This document shows positions 1 to 9,741 of a stretch of DNA of 64,000 nt, piece by piece (positions within the stretch are counted from its first letter, which is position 1; every line of letters starts with the position of its first letter). The notes beneath the pieces are model-generated. The model saw only the letters and a list, made by a program, of their open reading frames with translations, searched no databases and was not told where the DNA came from. A program made the position numbers and the translations under genes. Source of the stretch: Streptomyces bambusae (lineage in GTDB: Bacteria > Actinomycetota > Actinomycetes > Streptomycetales > Streptomycetaceae); NCBI RefSeq assembly GCF_020532645.1, contig NZ_JAJAUZ010000014.1, forward strand, positions 62,001-126,000. The letters run 5' to 3'.

Positions 1-1151
1 ATCGCGAGGACCGCGGTCACGGCGAGCGAGCCCAGCCAGGCGGTGCGAGGCCGGCGGGCCACCGCGTCGCCGATCCGGCCCCAGACCGTACGGCCCTTGT
101 GCGCCGGGGTCCCGAAGCGCGGCACGAACGGCCAGAACACCCAGCGGCCGCAGACCACCAGCAGCGCCGGCAGCGCCGTCACCATGGCGACGAACGCGAA
201 CAGCACGCCGACGACGCCCACCAGGCCCATCGAGCGCGAGGAGTTGATGTCGGCGAACGCCAGGCAGGCCAGGCCCACCGCGATGGTGCCGGCCGAGGCG
301 AGGATCGCCGGGCCGGAGCGGCGCAGCGCCGTCTGCATCGCCAGGTGCTTGTCCTCCTGGACGTGCAGCTCCTCCCGGTAGCGGGCGATGAGCAGCAGGG
401 CGTAGTCGGTGCCGACGCCGAACACGAGGACCATCAGCACGCCGCCGCTCTGCGGGTCGACGGGCAGGTCCGCGTACTTCGCCAGCAGGTACGTGGCGGC
501 CTGCGTGAGCACCGAGGAGAACCCGACCGCGAGGATCGGGAACAGCCACAGCACCGGGCTGCGGTAGGTGACGAGCAGCAGGATGATGACGATGGTGCCG
601 GTGGCCATCATCAGCGTGCCGTCGAGCTCGCCGAACACGGTGAACGCGTCGGCCAGGCCCGCGGCGGGACCGCCGACCTCGGTGTCGACGCCCGGCGGCG
701 CGTTCGCGGCCGCGACCTCGCGCATCTCCTTGATCTTGTCGGCGACGACCTCCTGGTCCTCGCTCTCCAGCGGGACGACGACCATCAGCGCCTTGCCGTC
801 GGTCGAGGCGAGCGGCGGTACGACCTTCTCGCCCTTCGCGACGAGCTTCGCAAACGCCCCGATGTCACCCTCGGCCTTGGTGCGGGCCGCGTCGGTGAGG
901 GTCGTGCTGCTGCTGTAGACGACGACCGCCGGCAGCACCTCGTCGGTGCGGAAGCGCTCCAACTCGGTGTTGACCTGTGCGGATTCGGCGCCGCGGGGCA
1001 GGAACGCGTTGGCGCTGGTGTCCTGGACCTCGCCGAGCTTTCCGGCCAGCGAGCCGAGCGCCATCGCAGCGATCAGCCAGGCTGCGAGGACCAGCCATTT
1101 CCCGCGTCGGCCGCCCGGCACGGCAGCTTTTCGCTCCAGCCAAGCTCGCAT
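1..1151 (-). CDS. MMPL/RND-family transporter (C-terminus off the left edge)
   Basis: Minus-strand gene starting with ATG at 1151 and running off the window, so only about 383 N-terminal residues are visible. It has a first membrane segment near residues 18-38 (WLVLAAWLIAAMALG), then a long extracytoplasmic loop rich in charged residues, then a run of closely spaced hydrophobic helices (IVIILLLVTYRSPVLWLFP, GVLMVLVFGVGTDYALLL). The GxxTDYALLL segment is typical of MMPL proteins, which export lipids or antibiotics by proton antiport. It lies upstream of the thioesterase and in the same direction. Export of, or self-resistance to, the cluster product is the natural inference. Confidence 0.85.
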   Translation of the reverse strand, partial: MRAWLERKAAVPGGRRGKWLVLAAWLIAAMALGSLAGKLGEVQDTSANAFLPRGAESAQVNTELERFRTDEVLPAVVVYSSSTTLTDAARTKAEGDIGAFAKLVAKGEKVVPPLASTDGKALMVVVPLESEDQEVVADKIKEMREVAAANAPPGVDTEVGGPAAGLADAFTVFGELDGTLMMATGTIVIILLLVTYRSPVLWLFPILAVGFSSVLTQAATYLLAKYADLPVDPQSGGVLMVLVFGVGTDYALLLIARYREELHVQEDKHLAMQTALRRSGPAILASAGTIAVGLACLAFADINSSRSMGLVGVVGVLFAFVAMVTALPALLVVCGRWVFWPFVPRFGTPAHKGRTVWGRIGDAVARRPRTAWLGSLAVTAVLA

Positions 1152-1310
1152 GGGGTGTTCTCCTTCTTCATCGGGGACGTCCCCGCGGCACCGTGTCGAG
1201 CGCACACCACTGCCGGATCCGGGCCGGGCCCGTGCGTCATCCCCCGTGGCGAGCCGTGGGTGTGCCCCATGGTCCCGACCGTTCAATCACGCGGCCAACT
1301 TCCAGCGTGC

Positions 1311-2099
1311 TCAGTTCCGCCGCTGGTCCGGGGCCGTTCCGGCGGCGGCCGCGGGGCCGTCCGCGAGGCCCTCGGCGAGGGCTTCCCCGATGATCGCGAA
1401 GGGGGGTGCGGCGGTCAGGTAGAAGTGGCCGCCGGGCACCGTGCGGGCCCGGTGGCCGGCCCGGGTGTGCGCCGCCCAGGCGGCCACGTCCGCGGGCCGC
1501 ACGTGCCGGTCGTCCGCGGCGGTGATCGTGGTCAGCGGGCAGTCGAGGGGCGGGCCGGGCCGGTGCACGTAGCCGCGCACCAGCGCGAAGTCCGCCCGTA
1601 CGTACGGCAGGACGTACGCGCGCAGCGCCCGGTCGGTCAGCAGCTCGGGGGCGGTGCCGCCGAGCGCGGCGAGGGTCGCCACCAGGGCGTCGTCGTCGGC
1701 GTCGTCGGCGCCGGCCGGGCGGGCGGTGCGGCGCAGCAGCGGCGCCCCGGCGGCGGAGGCGATCAGGTGGGCGGGGGCGGCCGGGCCGCCCGCCAGCAGG
1801 CGGGCCGTCTCGTAGGCGAGCAGGGCGCCCATGCTGTGGCCGAACAGCACGGCGGGCCGGCCGTCGTCGACGGCCGCCAGCTCCTCGGCGACGTCCCGGG
1901 CCATGGCGTGCAGGCCGTCGGCGAACGGTTCGTGCAGCCGGTCCGCGCGGCCGGGGTAGCGCACGGCGTGCACCTCGGCACCCGGCAGCCCGGCCGCCCA
2001 GGCGTGGAAGTACGCCGCCGAACCGCCCGCGTGCGCGAAGCACACCAGCCGGTGCGCGGCGCCGGGGCGCGGGACGGGGCAGTGCAGCCAGCGGGTCAC
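1311..2099 (-). CDS. Type II thioesterase (alpha/beta hydrolase)
   Basis: 262 aa from a GTG at 2099 placed after GAGGAGAG. An upstream in-frame ATG exists, but it would add 37 Arg/Pro-rich residues encoded by a GC repeat, so it is rejected. The nucleophile elbow FGHSMGALLAYE and the late GGHFYL histidine motif match stand-alone editing thioesterases of NRPS/PKS clusters, which remove wrong acyl groups from carrier proteins. A second enzyme of this family is at 25515. The likely partners are carrier proteins such as the tandem one at 24376. Family assignment is firm; the substrate is unknown. Confidence 0.88.
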   Translation of the reverse strand: MTRWLHCPVPRPGAAHRLVCFAHAGGSAAYFHAWAAGLPGAEVHAVRYPGRADRLHEPFADGLHAMARDVAEELAAVDDGRPAVLFGHSMGALLAYETARLLAGGPAAPAHLIASAAGAPLLRRTARPAGADDADDDALVATLAALGGTAPELLTDRALRAYVLPYVRADFALVRGYVHRPGPPLDCPLTTITAADDRHVRPADVAAWAAHTRAGHRARTVPGGHFYLTAAPPFAIIGEALAEGLADGPAAAAGTAPDQRRN

Positions 2100-2110
2100 C
2101 GCTCTCCTCA

Positions 2111-2170
2111 CGGGACGGGGCGGGGCGTACGGGACGGGGCGTACGGGACGGGGCGTACGGGCGGGGCGGG
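2111..2170. repeat. Short tandem repeat, about 14 bp unit
   Basis: About four copies of a GGGACGGGGCGTAC-like unit lie just upstream of the thioesterase start, between it and the F420-type oxidoreductase. The repeat would be translated if the earlier ATG were used, which supports the GTG start at 2099. Confidence 0.7.
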
Positions 2171-2291
2171 CGTGCGTGCGGGACCCGCGTACGGGACCGC
2201 GTGCGGGCAAAGAGATGCGGGCCCCGGCGAACCGGGGCCCGCTGCCACGGGGAGGCGCGGCCGCGGGGGACGGACCGCGCCTGCGTGGCGG

Positions 2292-3173
2292 CTACGCGTC
2301 GGCCACCGCGGGGATGACCTTCTCGCCGATCAGTTCGACCTGCCGCAGCGGGTCCGGGCCGGCGACGATGCCGATCGCGGTCTGCACGCCGAGGCCGGAC
2401 AGGCCGCGCAGCATCCCGGACAGCTCGTCGGCCTTCGTGCTGTCGCCGGTGACGTCCACCGGCATGACGATCGTCTTCTCGATGGCGTCGTAGTCGCGGC
2501 CCTCGGCCTCGCAGTGCCGGCGCAGCACCTCCAGCTTCTCGCCGAGGTCCGGGCTCGGGTACAGGTTGCACGCGTCGGCGTACTTGGCGACCAGCCGCAG
2601 GGTCTTCTTCTCGCCGCCGCCGCCGATCAGGATCGGGGGGTGCGGGCGGGTGATGACCTGCGGGATGTTCAGCGTCCGCGCCAGCCGGTAGTGCTTGCCC
2701 TCGAACGGGCCGTCGGCGCCCTGCTCGCCCTCCCACATCCGCTTGCAGATCTGGATGGTCTCCTCGACCCGCTCGAAGCGCTCCGCCAGCGAGGGGTAGG
2801 CGATGCCGTTGGCGACGGCCTCCTCCTCGTACCAGCCGGCGCCGATGCCGAGCACCGCGCGGCCGCCGGAGAGCACGTCCAGCGTCGTCACCATCTTGGC
2901 CAGCACCGCCGGCTCGCGGAAGTGCGCCGCGGCGACGAGCGGCGCGATCAGCGCCCGCCGGGTGTGGGCCGCGATCACGGCGAGGGTGGTGAAGCACTCC
3001 AGCTCGGGCTGCTCGGGACCGCCGGCGTGCGGGCCCTGCCAGAGGTGGTCGCCGACACCGATGAGCGAGAACCCCGCGTCGTCCGCGGTGCGTGCGACCG
3101 CCGCGACCGTGTCCGCCATCCGGGCCGGGCCGCCGTTCCAGGCGAACTCCCCAAGACACAAGCCAATCTTCAC
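2292..3173 (-). CDS. LLM-class (F420-dependent) oxidoreductase
   Basis: 293 aa from GTG 3173, preceded by AGGAGG. The sequence opens with a beta strand and GEFAWNGG, then GVGDHLWQ, GRAVLGIGAGWYEEE and PPILIGGGGEKKTLRLVAKYAD, which are characteristic of luciferase-like monooxygenase-fold enzymes of the F420 subgroup. These catalyse hydride transfer or flavin-type oxidation. It diverges from the flavin oxidase at 3454 across a 280-bp intergenic region, so the two may share control. Whether it uses F420 or FMN cannot be decided from the sequence alone. Confidence 0.85.
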   Translation of the reverse strand: MKIGLCLGEFAWNGGPARMADTVAAVARTADDAGFSLIGVGDHLWQGPHAGGPEQPELECFTTLAVIAAHTRRALIAPLVAAAHFREPAVLAKMVTTLDVLSGGRAVLGIGAGWYEEEAVANGIAYPSLAERFERVEETIQICKRMWEGEQGADGPFEGKHYRLARTLNIPQVITRPHPPILIGGGGEKKTLRLVAKYADACNLYPSPDLGEKLEVLRRHCEAEGRDYDAIEKTIVMPVDVTGDSTKADELSGMLRGLSGLGVQTAIGIVAGPDPLRQVELIGEKVIPAVADA

Positions 3174-3453
3174 GCCACGCCTCCTGTTGTCGGTCTGTAC
3201 CCGGTCGTCGTCTGGGCGCCGAGCGCCACCGCGGACCAGCAGGACTCGGGGCACCGATCGTGGCACCGGGGGCGGGGCCCGGTCCTCTCTCAGATTGCGC
3301 TGTTCCCACCGCCCGCCTCCCGCCCCGGCAGCCCCCCTGCGCACTGAGCACAGCGGGAGAAGACAGCGCGTTCGCCCCGCGTGCAGGCTCGACCCGTTGA
3401 CCTGGATCACCACGCGGTGCCGCCGAACGCCGCATGCCTTTGGAGGTAGGAAC
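3174..3453. promoter_or_regulatory. Divergent intergenic region between LLM oxidoreductase and flavin oxidase
   Basis: A 280-bp gap separates divergently read genes and must hold promoters for both. It is slightly less GC-rich than the genes. I see no clear operator. A GGAGG ribosome-binding site precedes GTG 3454. Confidence 0.5.
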
Positions 3454-5004
3454 GTGACCGAAGTGGAGCTCCCCCCGACGGAGCAGGCTGCCGGCCAGGC
3501 GCTCGCGAAGCTCGGCCCGTCCGTCATCACCGCCGACGACCCGCGCTACGAGAGCCTGCGCCGCGGCAGCAACCACCGCTTCGTCGGCAACCTCGACTAC
3601 GTGGCCGTGGTCACCACGACCGAGCAGGTCGTGGACGCGGTCGGCCGGGCGGTCGCCGACGGCAAGCGGGTCACCGTCCGCAGCGGCGGCCACGGCTTCG
3701 AGGGCGCGGCGTCCCGCGACGGCGGCGCCCTCCTCGACATGTCGGAGATGACCCAGGTCGCCTTCGACCCGCAGCGGCGCGCGTTCGTCATCGAGGCCGG
3801 CGCCACCCTCGGCCACGTCTACCGGACCCTCTTCAAGGGCTGGAACGTGACCCTGCCGGCCGGCGAGTGCACCGAGGTCGGCGTCGGCGGCCACTTCGTC
3901 GGCGGCGGCTTCGGCCCGCTCTCCCGCCGCCTGGGCTCGGTCGTCGACTACGTGTGCGCCGTCGAGGTCGTCGTCGTCGACGAGGACGGCACGGCCCGCG
4001 CGGTCGTCGCGAGCAGCGACCCCGAGGACCCGCACCACGACCTGTGGTGGGCGCACACCGGCGCCGGCGGCGGCAACTTCGGCGTCGTGACCCGCTACTG
4101 GGTCCGCACCCCGGGCGCCACCTCCTCCGACCCGGCGGCGCTGCTGCCGAAGGCCCCCGGCGAGTGGCACACCAAGATCCTCGCCTGGCCGTGGGACGCG
4201 GTGTCCGAGAAGGACTTCACCCGCATCCTCAACAACGTCGGCGGCTGGTTCGAGAAGAACAGCGCCCCCGGCTCGGCCGGCGCCCAGATCATGGCCTTCT
4301 TCTACGCCTCGCACCGCACCGGCGGCATCCTGTCGATCGGCGCGATGGTCGACGACGACGTCGAGGGCGGCCAGGAGGTCATCGACGACTACTTCGCCGC
4401 GGTCTCCGACGGCATCGGCATCGAGCCGTTCCGCAACGAGAACCTCAAGCCCTGGCTGTTCTTCTCCGCCTACCCCAACTGGGGCGACCTCGGCACCCCG
4501 GACGTCCGCCGCATCAAGATCAAGGCGGCGTACCTGCGCAAGGGCTACAAGGACGAGCAGATCGGCGAGGTGTGGAAGCACCTCACCACCGAAGGCGACA
4601 ACAACCCGTACCACTTCATCCTCATCGGGTACGGCGGCCAGGTGAACTCCGTCGCCCCCGAGGCCACCGCCATCGCCCAGCGCGACTCCATCCTCAAGGC
4701 GGCCTTCATGGGCGTCTGGGGCAACGAGGCCGAGGACGAGACCCACATCGGCAAGCTCCGCGCGTTCTACCGCGACGTGTACGCGGAGACCGGCGGCGTG
4801 CCCGTGCCCAACGACGTCAACGACGGGTCGTACATCAACTACCCGGACGCCGACCTCGCCGACCCGGAGCTGAACACCTCCGGCGTGCCCTGGTACACGC
4901 TCTACTACAAGGACAACTACCCGCGCCTGCAGGCCGTCAAGAAGGCCTACGACCCGCGCGACGAGTTCCACCACGACCTGAGCATCCGCCTCCCCGAGGA
5001 CTGA
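3454..5004 (+). CDS. BBE-type FAD-linked oxidase, probably bicovalent flavin
   Basis: 516 aa from GTG 3454. The N-terminal FAD_binding_4 domain carries RSGGHGFEG, giving His80. The segment PAGECTEVGVGGHFVGGGFG gives Cys139 at the place where berberine-bridge-type enzymes bind FAD C6 through Cys. The C-terminal BBE domain ends with YPRLQAVKKAYDPRDEFHH, a family hallmark. Bicovalent flavin enzymes of this type in Streptomyces (for example AknOx, GilR) oxidise alcohols, amines or C-H bonds late in a pathway. It heads the plus-strand operon to 12610. The substrate is unknown. Confidence 0.92.
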   Translation: MTEVELPPTEQAAGQALAKLGPSVITADDPRYESLRRGSNHRFVGNLDYVAVVTTTEQVVDAVGRAVADGKRVTVRSGGHGFEGAASRDGGALLDMSEMTQVAFDPQRRAFVIEAGATLGHVYRTLFKGWNVTLPAGECTEVGVGGHFVGGGFGPLSRRLGSVVDYVCAVEVVVVDEDGTARAVVASSDPEDPHHDLWWAHTGAGGGNFGVVTRYWVRTPGATSSDPAALLPKAPGEWHTKILAWPWDAVSEKDFTRILNNVGGWFEKNSAPGSAGAQIMAFFYASHRTGGILSIGAMVDDDVEGGQEVIDDYFAAVSDGIGIEPFRNENLKPWLFFSAYPNWGDLGTPDVRRIKIKAAYLRKGYKDEQIGEVWKHLTTEGDNNPYHFILIGYGGQVNSVAPEATAIAQRDSILKAAFMGVWGNEAEDETHIGKLRAFYRDVYAETGGVPVPNDVNDGSYINYPDADLADPELNTSGVPWYTLYYKDNYPRLQAVKKAYDPRDEFHHDLSIRLPED

Positions 5005-5385
5005 CCGGACCGGCGGCCCCCACCCGCCCTCCGCCGCCCCGCCCACCCCGCCAGCCCCGCACCAGGCCCCCGCGCCCGGTGCGGGGCCGGCGGGGTTTCG
5101 GCGTTCCCGGGGCCCCGGCGGCCCGTCGCGGATCCCCGCCCGGGATCGTGCCAGGATCCCCGCCCGGGACCGTGCCGGGATCCCGCCGCGCACCCGGACG
5201 CGAACCATCAACTCCCTTTCCTGTCAAGCGAATCGGGGTTTCCGGCACAGCACTTGAGGAGATGCGGCCCCGAGCCCCGAGAAGTGACGATTTCGGGAAG
5301 TCGGCGGGCGCCAGCGCCCCGCCGCCCGCCGCGGCGGACCCGGGCCCGCAGCCGGCCCCGGCCCCACCCTTCCTGGAGGCAACTC
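5005..5385. other. Intergenic region with hairpin and direct repeats
   Basis: A 381-bp gap. A 10-bp inverted repeat (5054-5063 with 5078-5087) just after the oxidase could attenuate or terminate transcription. Between about 5130 and 5190 a GGATCCCCGCCCGGGA-like unit is repeated about 2.5 times. No gene is visible. Confidence 0.6.
5054..5087 (+). terminator. Possible hairpin terminator after the flavin oxidase
   Basis: GCCCCGCACC pairs with GGTGCGGGGC across a 14-base loop, 50 bp after the stop codon. There is no real T-run, so it may only attenuate. Confidence 0.45.
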
Positions 5386-6054
5386 ATGACCGCACAGCCC
5401 AAAATCCTTGCGATCAACGGGTCCGAACGGGACGGCAACACCGCCGACGTCCTGCGGCACGCCGCCGCCGTCGCCGAGGCCCGCGGGTTCGCGTTCGAGG
5501 TGGTCGACCTGCGGAACATCAGGATGGAGCGGTGCGGCCCGTGCGGCGACTGCAACGACCGCACCATCTCCTGCGCGGTCGCCGACGGCGTGCCCGAGGT
5601 CGTCGCCAAGATGATCGCGGCGGACGGCATCGTCTTCGCCGCCCCCGTCCACGGTTTCGGCACCGCCAGCCTCATGCAGACCTTCATCGAGCGGGCCGGG
5701 GTCGGCTACCTCCGCTTCGACCGGCCGCTCAGCAACAAGGTCGCCGGCGTCATCTCCGTCGCCCGCCGCTACCACGCCGGCGAGGTCTGGTCCCAGCTGA
5801 CCGTCAACGCCCTGCTCAACCGGATGATCGTGGTCGGCAGCGGCTTCCCCGCCACCGTGCACGCCCTCCACCAGGGCGACGCCCTCAAGGACGACGAAGG
5901 CCTCAAGAACGTCGAGCGCCTCGTCGACCGGATGGCCGACATGATCGAGCTGCTGCGCGAGCACCGCCGCCTCACCGGCCGCGACGACCTGCTGTCCGCC
6001 CGCGAGACCAACGAGCGCGTCGGCCTCGCCCTCAACGAGCAGGTGCGCAAATGA
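5386..6054 (+). CDS. NAD(P)H-dependent flavin reductase of the iron-sulfur flavoprotein type
   Basis: 222 aa from ATG 5386 after GGAGG. The flavodoxin-like fold starts with [17 protein letters not shown], an FMN phosphate-binding loop. Cysteines at 50, 53, 56 and 63 (C-x2-C-x2-C-x6-C) match the compact cysteine motif of iron-sulfur flavoproteins, which may hold a cluster next to FMN. It could supply electrons or reduced flavin, or reduce a nitro or quinone group. Its stop overlaps the next start (ATGA), so it is translationally coupled to the ligase at 6051. Confidence 0.82.
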   Translation: MTAQPKILAINGSERDGNTADVLRHAAAVAEARGFAFEVVDLRNIRMERCGPCGDCNDRTISCAVADGVPEVVAKMIAADGIVFAAPVHGFGTASLMQTFIERAGVGYLRFDRPLSNKVAGVISVARRYHAGEVWSQLTVNALLNRMIVVGSGFPATVHALHQGDALKDDEGLKNVERLVDRMADMIELLREHRRLTGRDDLLSARETNERVGLALNEQVRK

Positions 6055-7469
6055 CGACGGCCCCGGCGCCCGCCGCCGACTTCCTCACCCGCTACGGAGA
6101 CTTCAGCCGCGCCTTCTACGCCGGCCGGCTCACCGCCGCCGACTGGGACCACTGGCGTGCCGAGCGGCTCACCACCGTCCTGCGCCACGTCACCGCCCGC
6201 TCCCCGTTCTACCGGCGCCACCTGGCCGGCACCGACATCGAGGCCGTCACCCCCGAGACCCTGCACCGGCTGCCGTTCACCACCAAGGACGACCTGCGCC
6301 GCGAAATGCACGACGTCCTCGCCGGGCCGATCTCGGAAGCGGCGATCTACTACGAGACCACCGGCACCACCGGCGCCTCCACCCCCTGCCCCCGCGGCCC
6401 CAAGGACGTCGTCACCTCCAACGCCGCCGTCGAGGAGTCCTGGCGGCGCATCCTGCGCGACCGCTTCGGCGACCGGATGCCGGTCGTCGGCCTGATGGGC
6501 CCCTCCGAGCTGTACGCGTTCGGCGACGTGTTCACCGACGTCACCGCCGCCCTCGGCGCCTGCCACGTCAAGATCTGGCCCGAATCCCCCCGGGTCGGCT
6601 TCGCCAAGGCACTGCGCCTCATCGAAGAGCTCGGCGTCGAGGTCATCGTCGGCGCGCCCGCGCTCTGCCTGAGCCTCGCCAAGGCCGCCCTGCACTACGG
6701 GTACGACCCGGCCGCGCTGCCCGTGAAGCTGTTCCTCGTCCTCGGCGAGATCTGCACCCCGGAATTCGCCGCCAACGTCTCCTCCGTCTGGCCCGGCGCC
6801 GTCGTACGCCCCACCCTGTACGGGTCCCAGGAGGCGCTGTGCATCGCCACCGGCGCCCCCGACGGCCGGCTGCACCTGTCGCAGCCCAACTACATCGCCG
6901 AACTCGTCGACCCGGACACCGGCGCCCCGCTCGGCGAGTACGGCGAGGGCGAACTCGTCCTCACCATGCTCGTCGACGGCGCCAAGCCGCTGATCCGGTA
7001 CCGCACCGGCGACCTGGTCCGCATCACCCCGCCGCCGCCCGGCGCCGGCCTGCCCGGCCCCGTCGTCGACGTCATCGGCCGCGCCGCCGACCGGATCGCC
7101 CTCGGCGAGGCCATGCTCCAGCCCGCCGAACTGGAGGCCGCCGTCCTGGAGGACGTCCGCGGCTGCCTCGGCTACCAGGTCGTCATCGACCGCACCGAGG
7201 ACGGCACCGACACCGTCACCGTCCGCATGGACCTGCTGCCCGAGGCCGCCTCCGCACGCCAGGCCATCGGAGCCGCCGTCGCCGAACGGCTCCGCCTGCG
7301 CACCGGCGCCCGCGCCGACATCGTCGTCGACGCCGACCTCGACCCGGTGACGCACACCGGCTCCTTCGTCAGCTGGAAGGCCGCCCGGGTGCTCGACAAC
7401 AGATCAGGCCCCGACACCGCGGTGCTGACGGCCCGCCGGGTCGCGCACCGCTACGCGATCACCACCTGA
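6051..7469 (+). CDS. PaaK-like AMP-forming acyl ligase 1
   Basis: 472 aa, ATG 6051, overlapping the preceding stop by 4 bases. It resembles phenylacetate-CoA ligases: ETTGTTGAS near residue 102-110 is the AMP/phosphate loop, LYGSQEALC is near the adenylate site, and [13 protein letters not shown] begins the C-terminal hinge. Such enzymes adenylate aryl or other acids and pass them to CoA or a carrier protein. Its place directly before the chorismate-using pair at 7485-9637 suggests that an aminobenzoate-type acid is the substrate. That is inference; a second, different PaaK-like ligase follows at 9742. Confidence 0.88.
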   Translation: MTTAPAPAADFLTRYGDFSRAFYAGRLTAADWDHWRAERLTTVLRHVTARSPFYRRHLAGTDIEAVTPETLHRLPFTTKDDLRREMHDVLAGPISEAAIYYETTGTTGASTPCPRGPKDVVTSNAAVEESWRRILRDRFGDRMPVVGLMGPSELYAFGDVFTDVTAALGACHVKIWPESPRVGFAKALRLIEELGVEVIVGAPALCLSLAKAALHYGYDPAALPVKLFLVLGEICTPEFAANVSSVWPGAVVRPTLYGSQEALCIATGAPDGRLHLSQPNYIAELVDPDTGAPLGEYGEGELVLTMLVDGAKPLIRYRTGDLVRITPPPPGAGLPGPVVDVIGRAADRIALGEAMLQPAELEAAVLEDVRGCLGYQVVIDRTEDGTDTVTVRMDLLPEAASARQAIGAAVAERLRLRTGARADIVVDADLDPVTHTGSFVSWKAARVLDNRSGPDTAVLTARRVAHRYAITT

Positions 7470-7484
7470 CCCCGAGGACGAAGG

Positions 7485-8984
7485 ATGACTGACCAGCGCC
7501 GGGTGGCCGAACGGGTCCGCGTCACGACCCGCCGCCACCCCCTGAAGCAGCTCCCGATGCTGCCCGCCTACTGCGCCCTCGCCGACCGGTTCGGCACCGA
7601 CCAGGTGTACCTCCTGGAATCCGCCGCCGGCCCGGCCGGCGACCGCCGCTACCGGTTCGCCGGATTCGGTGCCCTGCTGTCCCTGTCCGTCACCGACGGG
7701 ACCGTGACCGTGACCGGCCGCCCCGCCCTGGCCCGCCTCCTCACCGAGGCGGTCGGGCACCTGCTGGCACCCGGCGACGGCACCGCCCTGCGGCTGCGCA
7801 GCCCGTCCGACCTGTGGCCGCTGCTGCGGGCCGCGGCCGCGCTGTTCGACGCCGACGGCTCCCCGAGCACCTTCCGGTTCGGCTTCCTCGGCTACTTCGG
7901 CTACGACACCGTCCGCTACGTCGAGGAACTGCCGCACCTCATCGAGGACCGCACCGGCCTGCCCGACGTCGAACTCGTCCTCCACCAGGGCTGCGTCGTC
8001 GACGACCTGGACACCGGCCGCACCGAACTCCTGCTCCACGAGTCCGCGCACTGGCCCGCGCTCGACGCCGACGACATCACCGGCCTGCTGCTGCACTGCG
8101 CCGACACCCACCCCGAACCCGACACCGACACCGTGCCCGAGGCCGAGGTCAGCGACGACACCGACCCCGACGTGTTCGCCGCCGACGTCGAACGCTGTCT
8201 GCGGCACATCGCCGTCGGCGACATCTACCAGGTGCAGATCGGCCACGAGCTGTCCATCCGCTCCGCCGTCGACCCGGTCCACGTCTACCGGCGGCTCCGC
8301 CGCCGCAACGCCTCCCCGTACATGTACCTCACGAGCATCGCCGGGCACCGCGTCATCGGCGCCAGCCCCGAACTGTTCGTACGCATCGAGGACGGCACCG
8401 TCACCATGCGGCCCATCGCCGGCACCGCACCCCGATCGGCCGCCGGATCCGCCGGATCCGCCGAGGATGCGGCCGCCGCGACCCGGCTGCGCAACGACCC
8501 CAAGGAGATCGCCGAGCACACCATGCTCGTCGACCTGTGCCGCAACGACATCGGCCGGATCTGCGCGGCCGACACCCTCGACGTGCCCGACCGGCTCGTC
8601 GTCGAGGGGTACTCCCACGTCCTGCACCTCGTGTCCACCGTCCTCGGGCAGGCCGCCGAGGGCACCGACGCCTTCGACATCGTGCCCGCCCTGTTCCCCG
8701 CCGGCACCATGACCGGCACCCCCAAGATCCGCGCCATGGAGATCATCGAATCCGTGGAGCGCAGCCGCCGCGGCCTGTACGCCGGCGCCCTCGGGCTGCT
8801 CGACGTCGGCGGCTACACCAACCTCGCACTGTGCATCCGCACCCTGTTCCACCACGCGGACACCTACCGCACCAGGGCCTCGGCCGGCATCGTCGCCGAC
8901 TCCGTGCCCGCATCCGAATGGAGAGAGACGCTGGCCAAGATGAGCGCCGCCCACTGGGCAGTGGCCGGAAAGGAGTTGCTGTGA
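7485..8984 (+). CDS. Chorismate-binding enzyme, anthranilate synthase component I type
   Basis: 499 aa, ATG 7485. The C-terminal chorismate-binding domain is complete: IYQVQIGHEL, GASPELFVRI, RPIAGTAPR, HTMLVDLCRNDIGRI, PAGTMTGTPKIRAMEII. The PIAGT motif has Ala where aminodeoxychorismate synthase (PabB) has Lys, so amination at C2 (anthranilate or ADIC) is predicted rather than PABA formation. The usual Arg after PIAGT is Ala here (PIAGTAPR). It overlaps the glutaminase at 8981 by 4 bases. This is a pathway-specific copy, not the primary trp gene, judging from its neighbours. Confidence 0.9.
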   Translation: MTDQRRVAERVRVTTRRHPLKQLPMLPAYCALADRFGTDQVYLLESAAGPAGDRRYRFAGFGALLSLSVTDGTVTVTGRPALARLLTEAVGHLLAPGDGTALRLRSPSDLWPLLRAAAALFDADGSPSTFRFGFLGYFGYDTVRYVEELPHLIEDRTGLPDVELVLHQGCVVDDLDTGRTELLLHESAHWPALDADDITGLLLHCADTHPEPDTDTVPEAEVSDDTDPDVFAADVERCLRHIAVGDIYQVQIGHELSIRSAVDPVHVYRRLRRRNASPYMYLTSIAGHRVIGASPELFVRIEDGTVTMRPIAGTAPRSAAGSAGSAEDAAAATRLRNDPKEIAEHTMLVDLCRNDIGRICAADTLDVPDRLVVEGYSHVLHLVSTVLGQAAEGTDAFDIVPALFPAGTMTGTPKIRAMEIIESVERSRRGLYAGALGLLDVGGYTNLALCIRTLFHHADTYRTRASAGIVADSVPASEWRETLAKMSAAHWAVAGKELL

Positions 8985-9637
8985 CCCTTCGCTTCCCCGA
9001 GGTGGGCAGGTCCGGCCCGGACCGCCCGCCCCGGATCCTGGTGGTCGACGCGTTCGACAGCTTCGTCGACATCCTGCGCCAGTACCTCATGTCCGCCGGC
9101 GCCGAGCCGGTCATGGTGCGCTCCAACGTGCTGCGTCTCGACGCGGTCGCCCGGATGCGGCCCGACGCGATCCTCCTGGGCCCCGGACCCGGGCACCCCG
9201 ACACCTCCGGACACGTCGAGATCGTCCGCGCCTTCGCCGGCGCGCTCCCCCTGTTCGGCGTCTGTCTCGGCCACCAGGCCATCGCCCGCGCCTACGGCGG
9301 GAGCGTCATTCCGGCCAAAAGGCTGATGCACGGCAAGACCAGCCCGATCGAGCACGACGGAAGGGGTCTGTTCGCGGGTCTGCCGCCCGCCTTCGACGCC
9401 ACCCGCTACCACTCCCTCGTGGTCCCCGAGGACACGGTGCCCGCCGTCCTCCAGGTCACCGCCCGGTCCGCCGAGGACGGCTACGTGATGGGACTGCGCC
9501 ACCGGACCCTGCCGATGGAGGGCGTCCAGTTCCACCCGGAGAGCTTCCGCACCGAACACGGCATGACCATGATCTCGAACTTCCTCGCGGACGTACGCGC
9601 CTTCCACACGGCAGCGGAAGGAGCCGCCGCGGCCTGA
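8981..9637 (+). CDS. Glutamine amidotransferase, anthranilate synthase component II
   Basis: 218 aa from GTG 8981, preceded by AAAGGAG and overlapping the previous stop. It is a class I glutaminase with GVCLGHQAIA (nucleophile Cys) and GVQFHPESF (catalytic His and Glu). It has a 15-20 residue N-terminal extension before the domain start ILVVDAFDSF. It feeds ammonia to the chorismate enzyme at 7485. The split arrangement is that of TrpE/TrpG, unlike fused PhzE-type enzymes. Confidence 0.92.
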   Translation: MTLRFPEVGRSGPDRPPRILVVDAFDSFVDILRQYLMSAGAEPVMVRSNVLRLDAVARMRPDAILLGPGPGHPDTSGHVEIVRAFAGALPLFGVCLGHQAIARAYGGSVIPAKRLMHGKTSPIEHDGRGLFAGLPPAFDATRYHSLVVPEDTVPAVLQVTARSAEDGYVMGLRHRTLPMEGVQFHPESFRTEHGMTMISNFLADVRAFHTAAEGAAAA

Positions 9638-9741
9638 CCCCGATTACCCGCCCGTAAACCAGGACCGCACGCCGGAAGATGCACCGCGCCCCGCCTGAAC
9701 CGAGGATTTCGGCCATAGGCGGCCGCTGCATCGGAGGGGTA

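Noticed and set aside
99..3347. A 1082-codon open frame on the plus strand
   Set aside because: It runs antisense to the transporter, thioesterase and oxidoreductase, and its protein is a low-complexity Arg/Gly/Ala mixture. Such frames are normal shadows in very GC-rich DNA.
1237..5211. A 1324-codon minus-strand frame
   Set aside because: It is antisense to the well-supported flavin oxidase and then out of frame across the LLM oxidoreductase and thioesterase; no domain is recognisable.
7485..9637. The primary tryptophan operon
   Set aside because: No trpC, trpD, trpB or trpA is present, and the genes are embedded between ligases.
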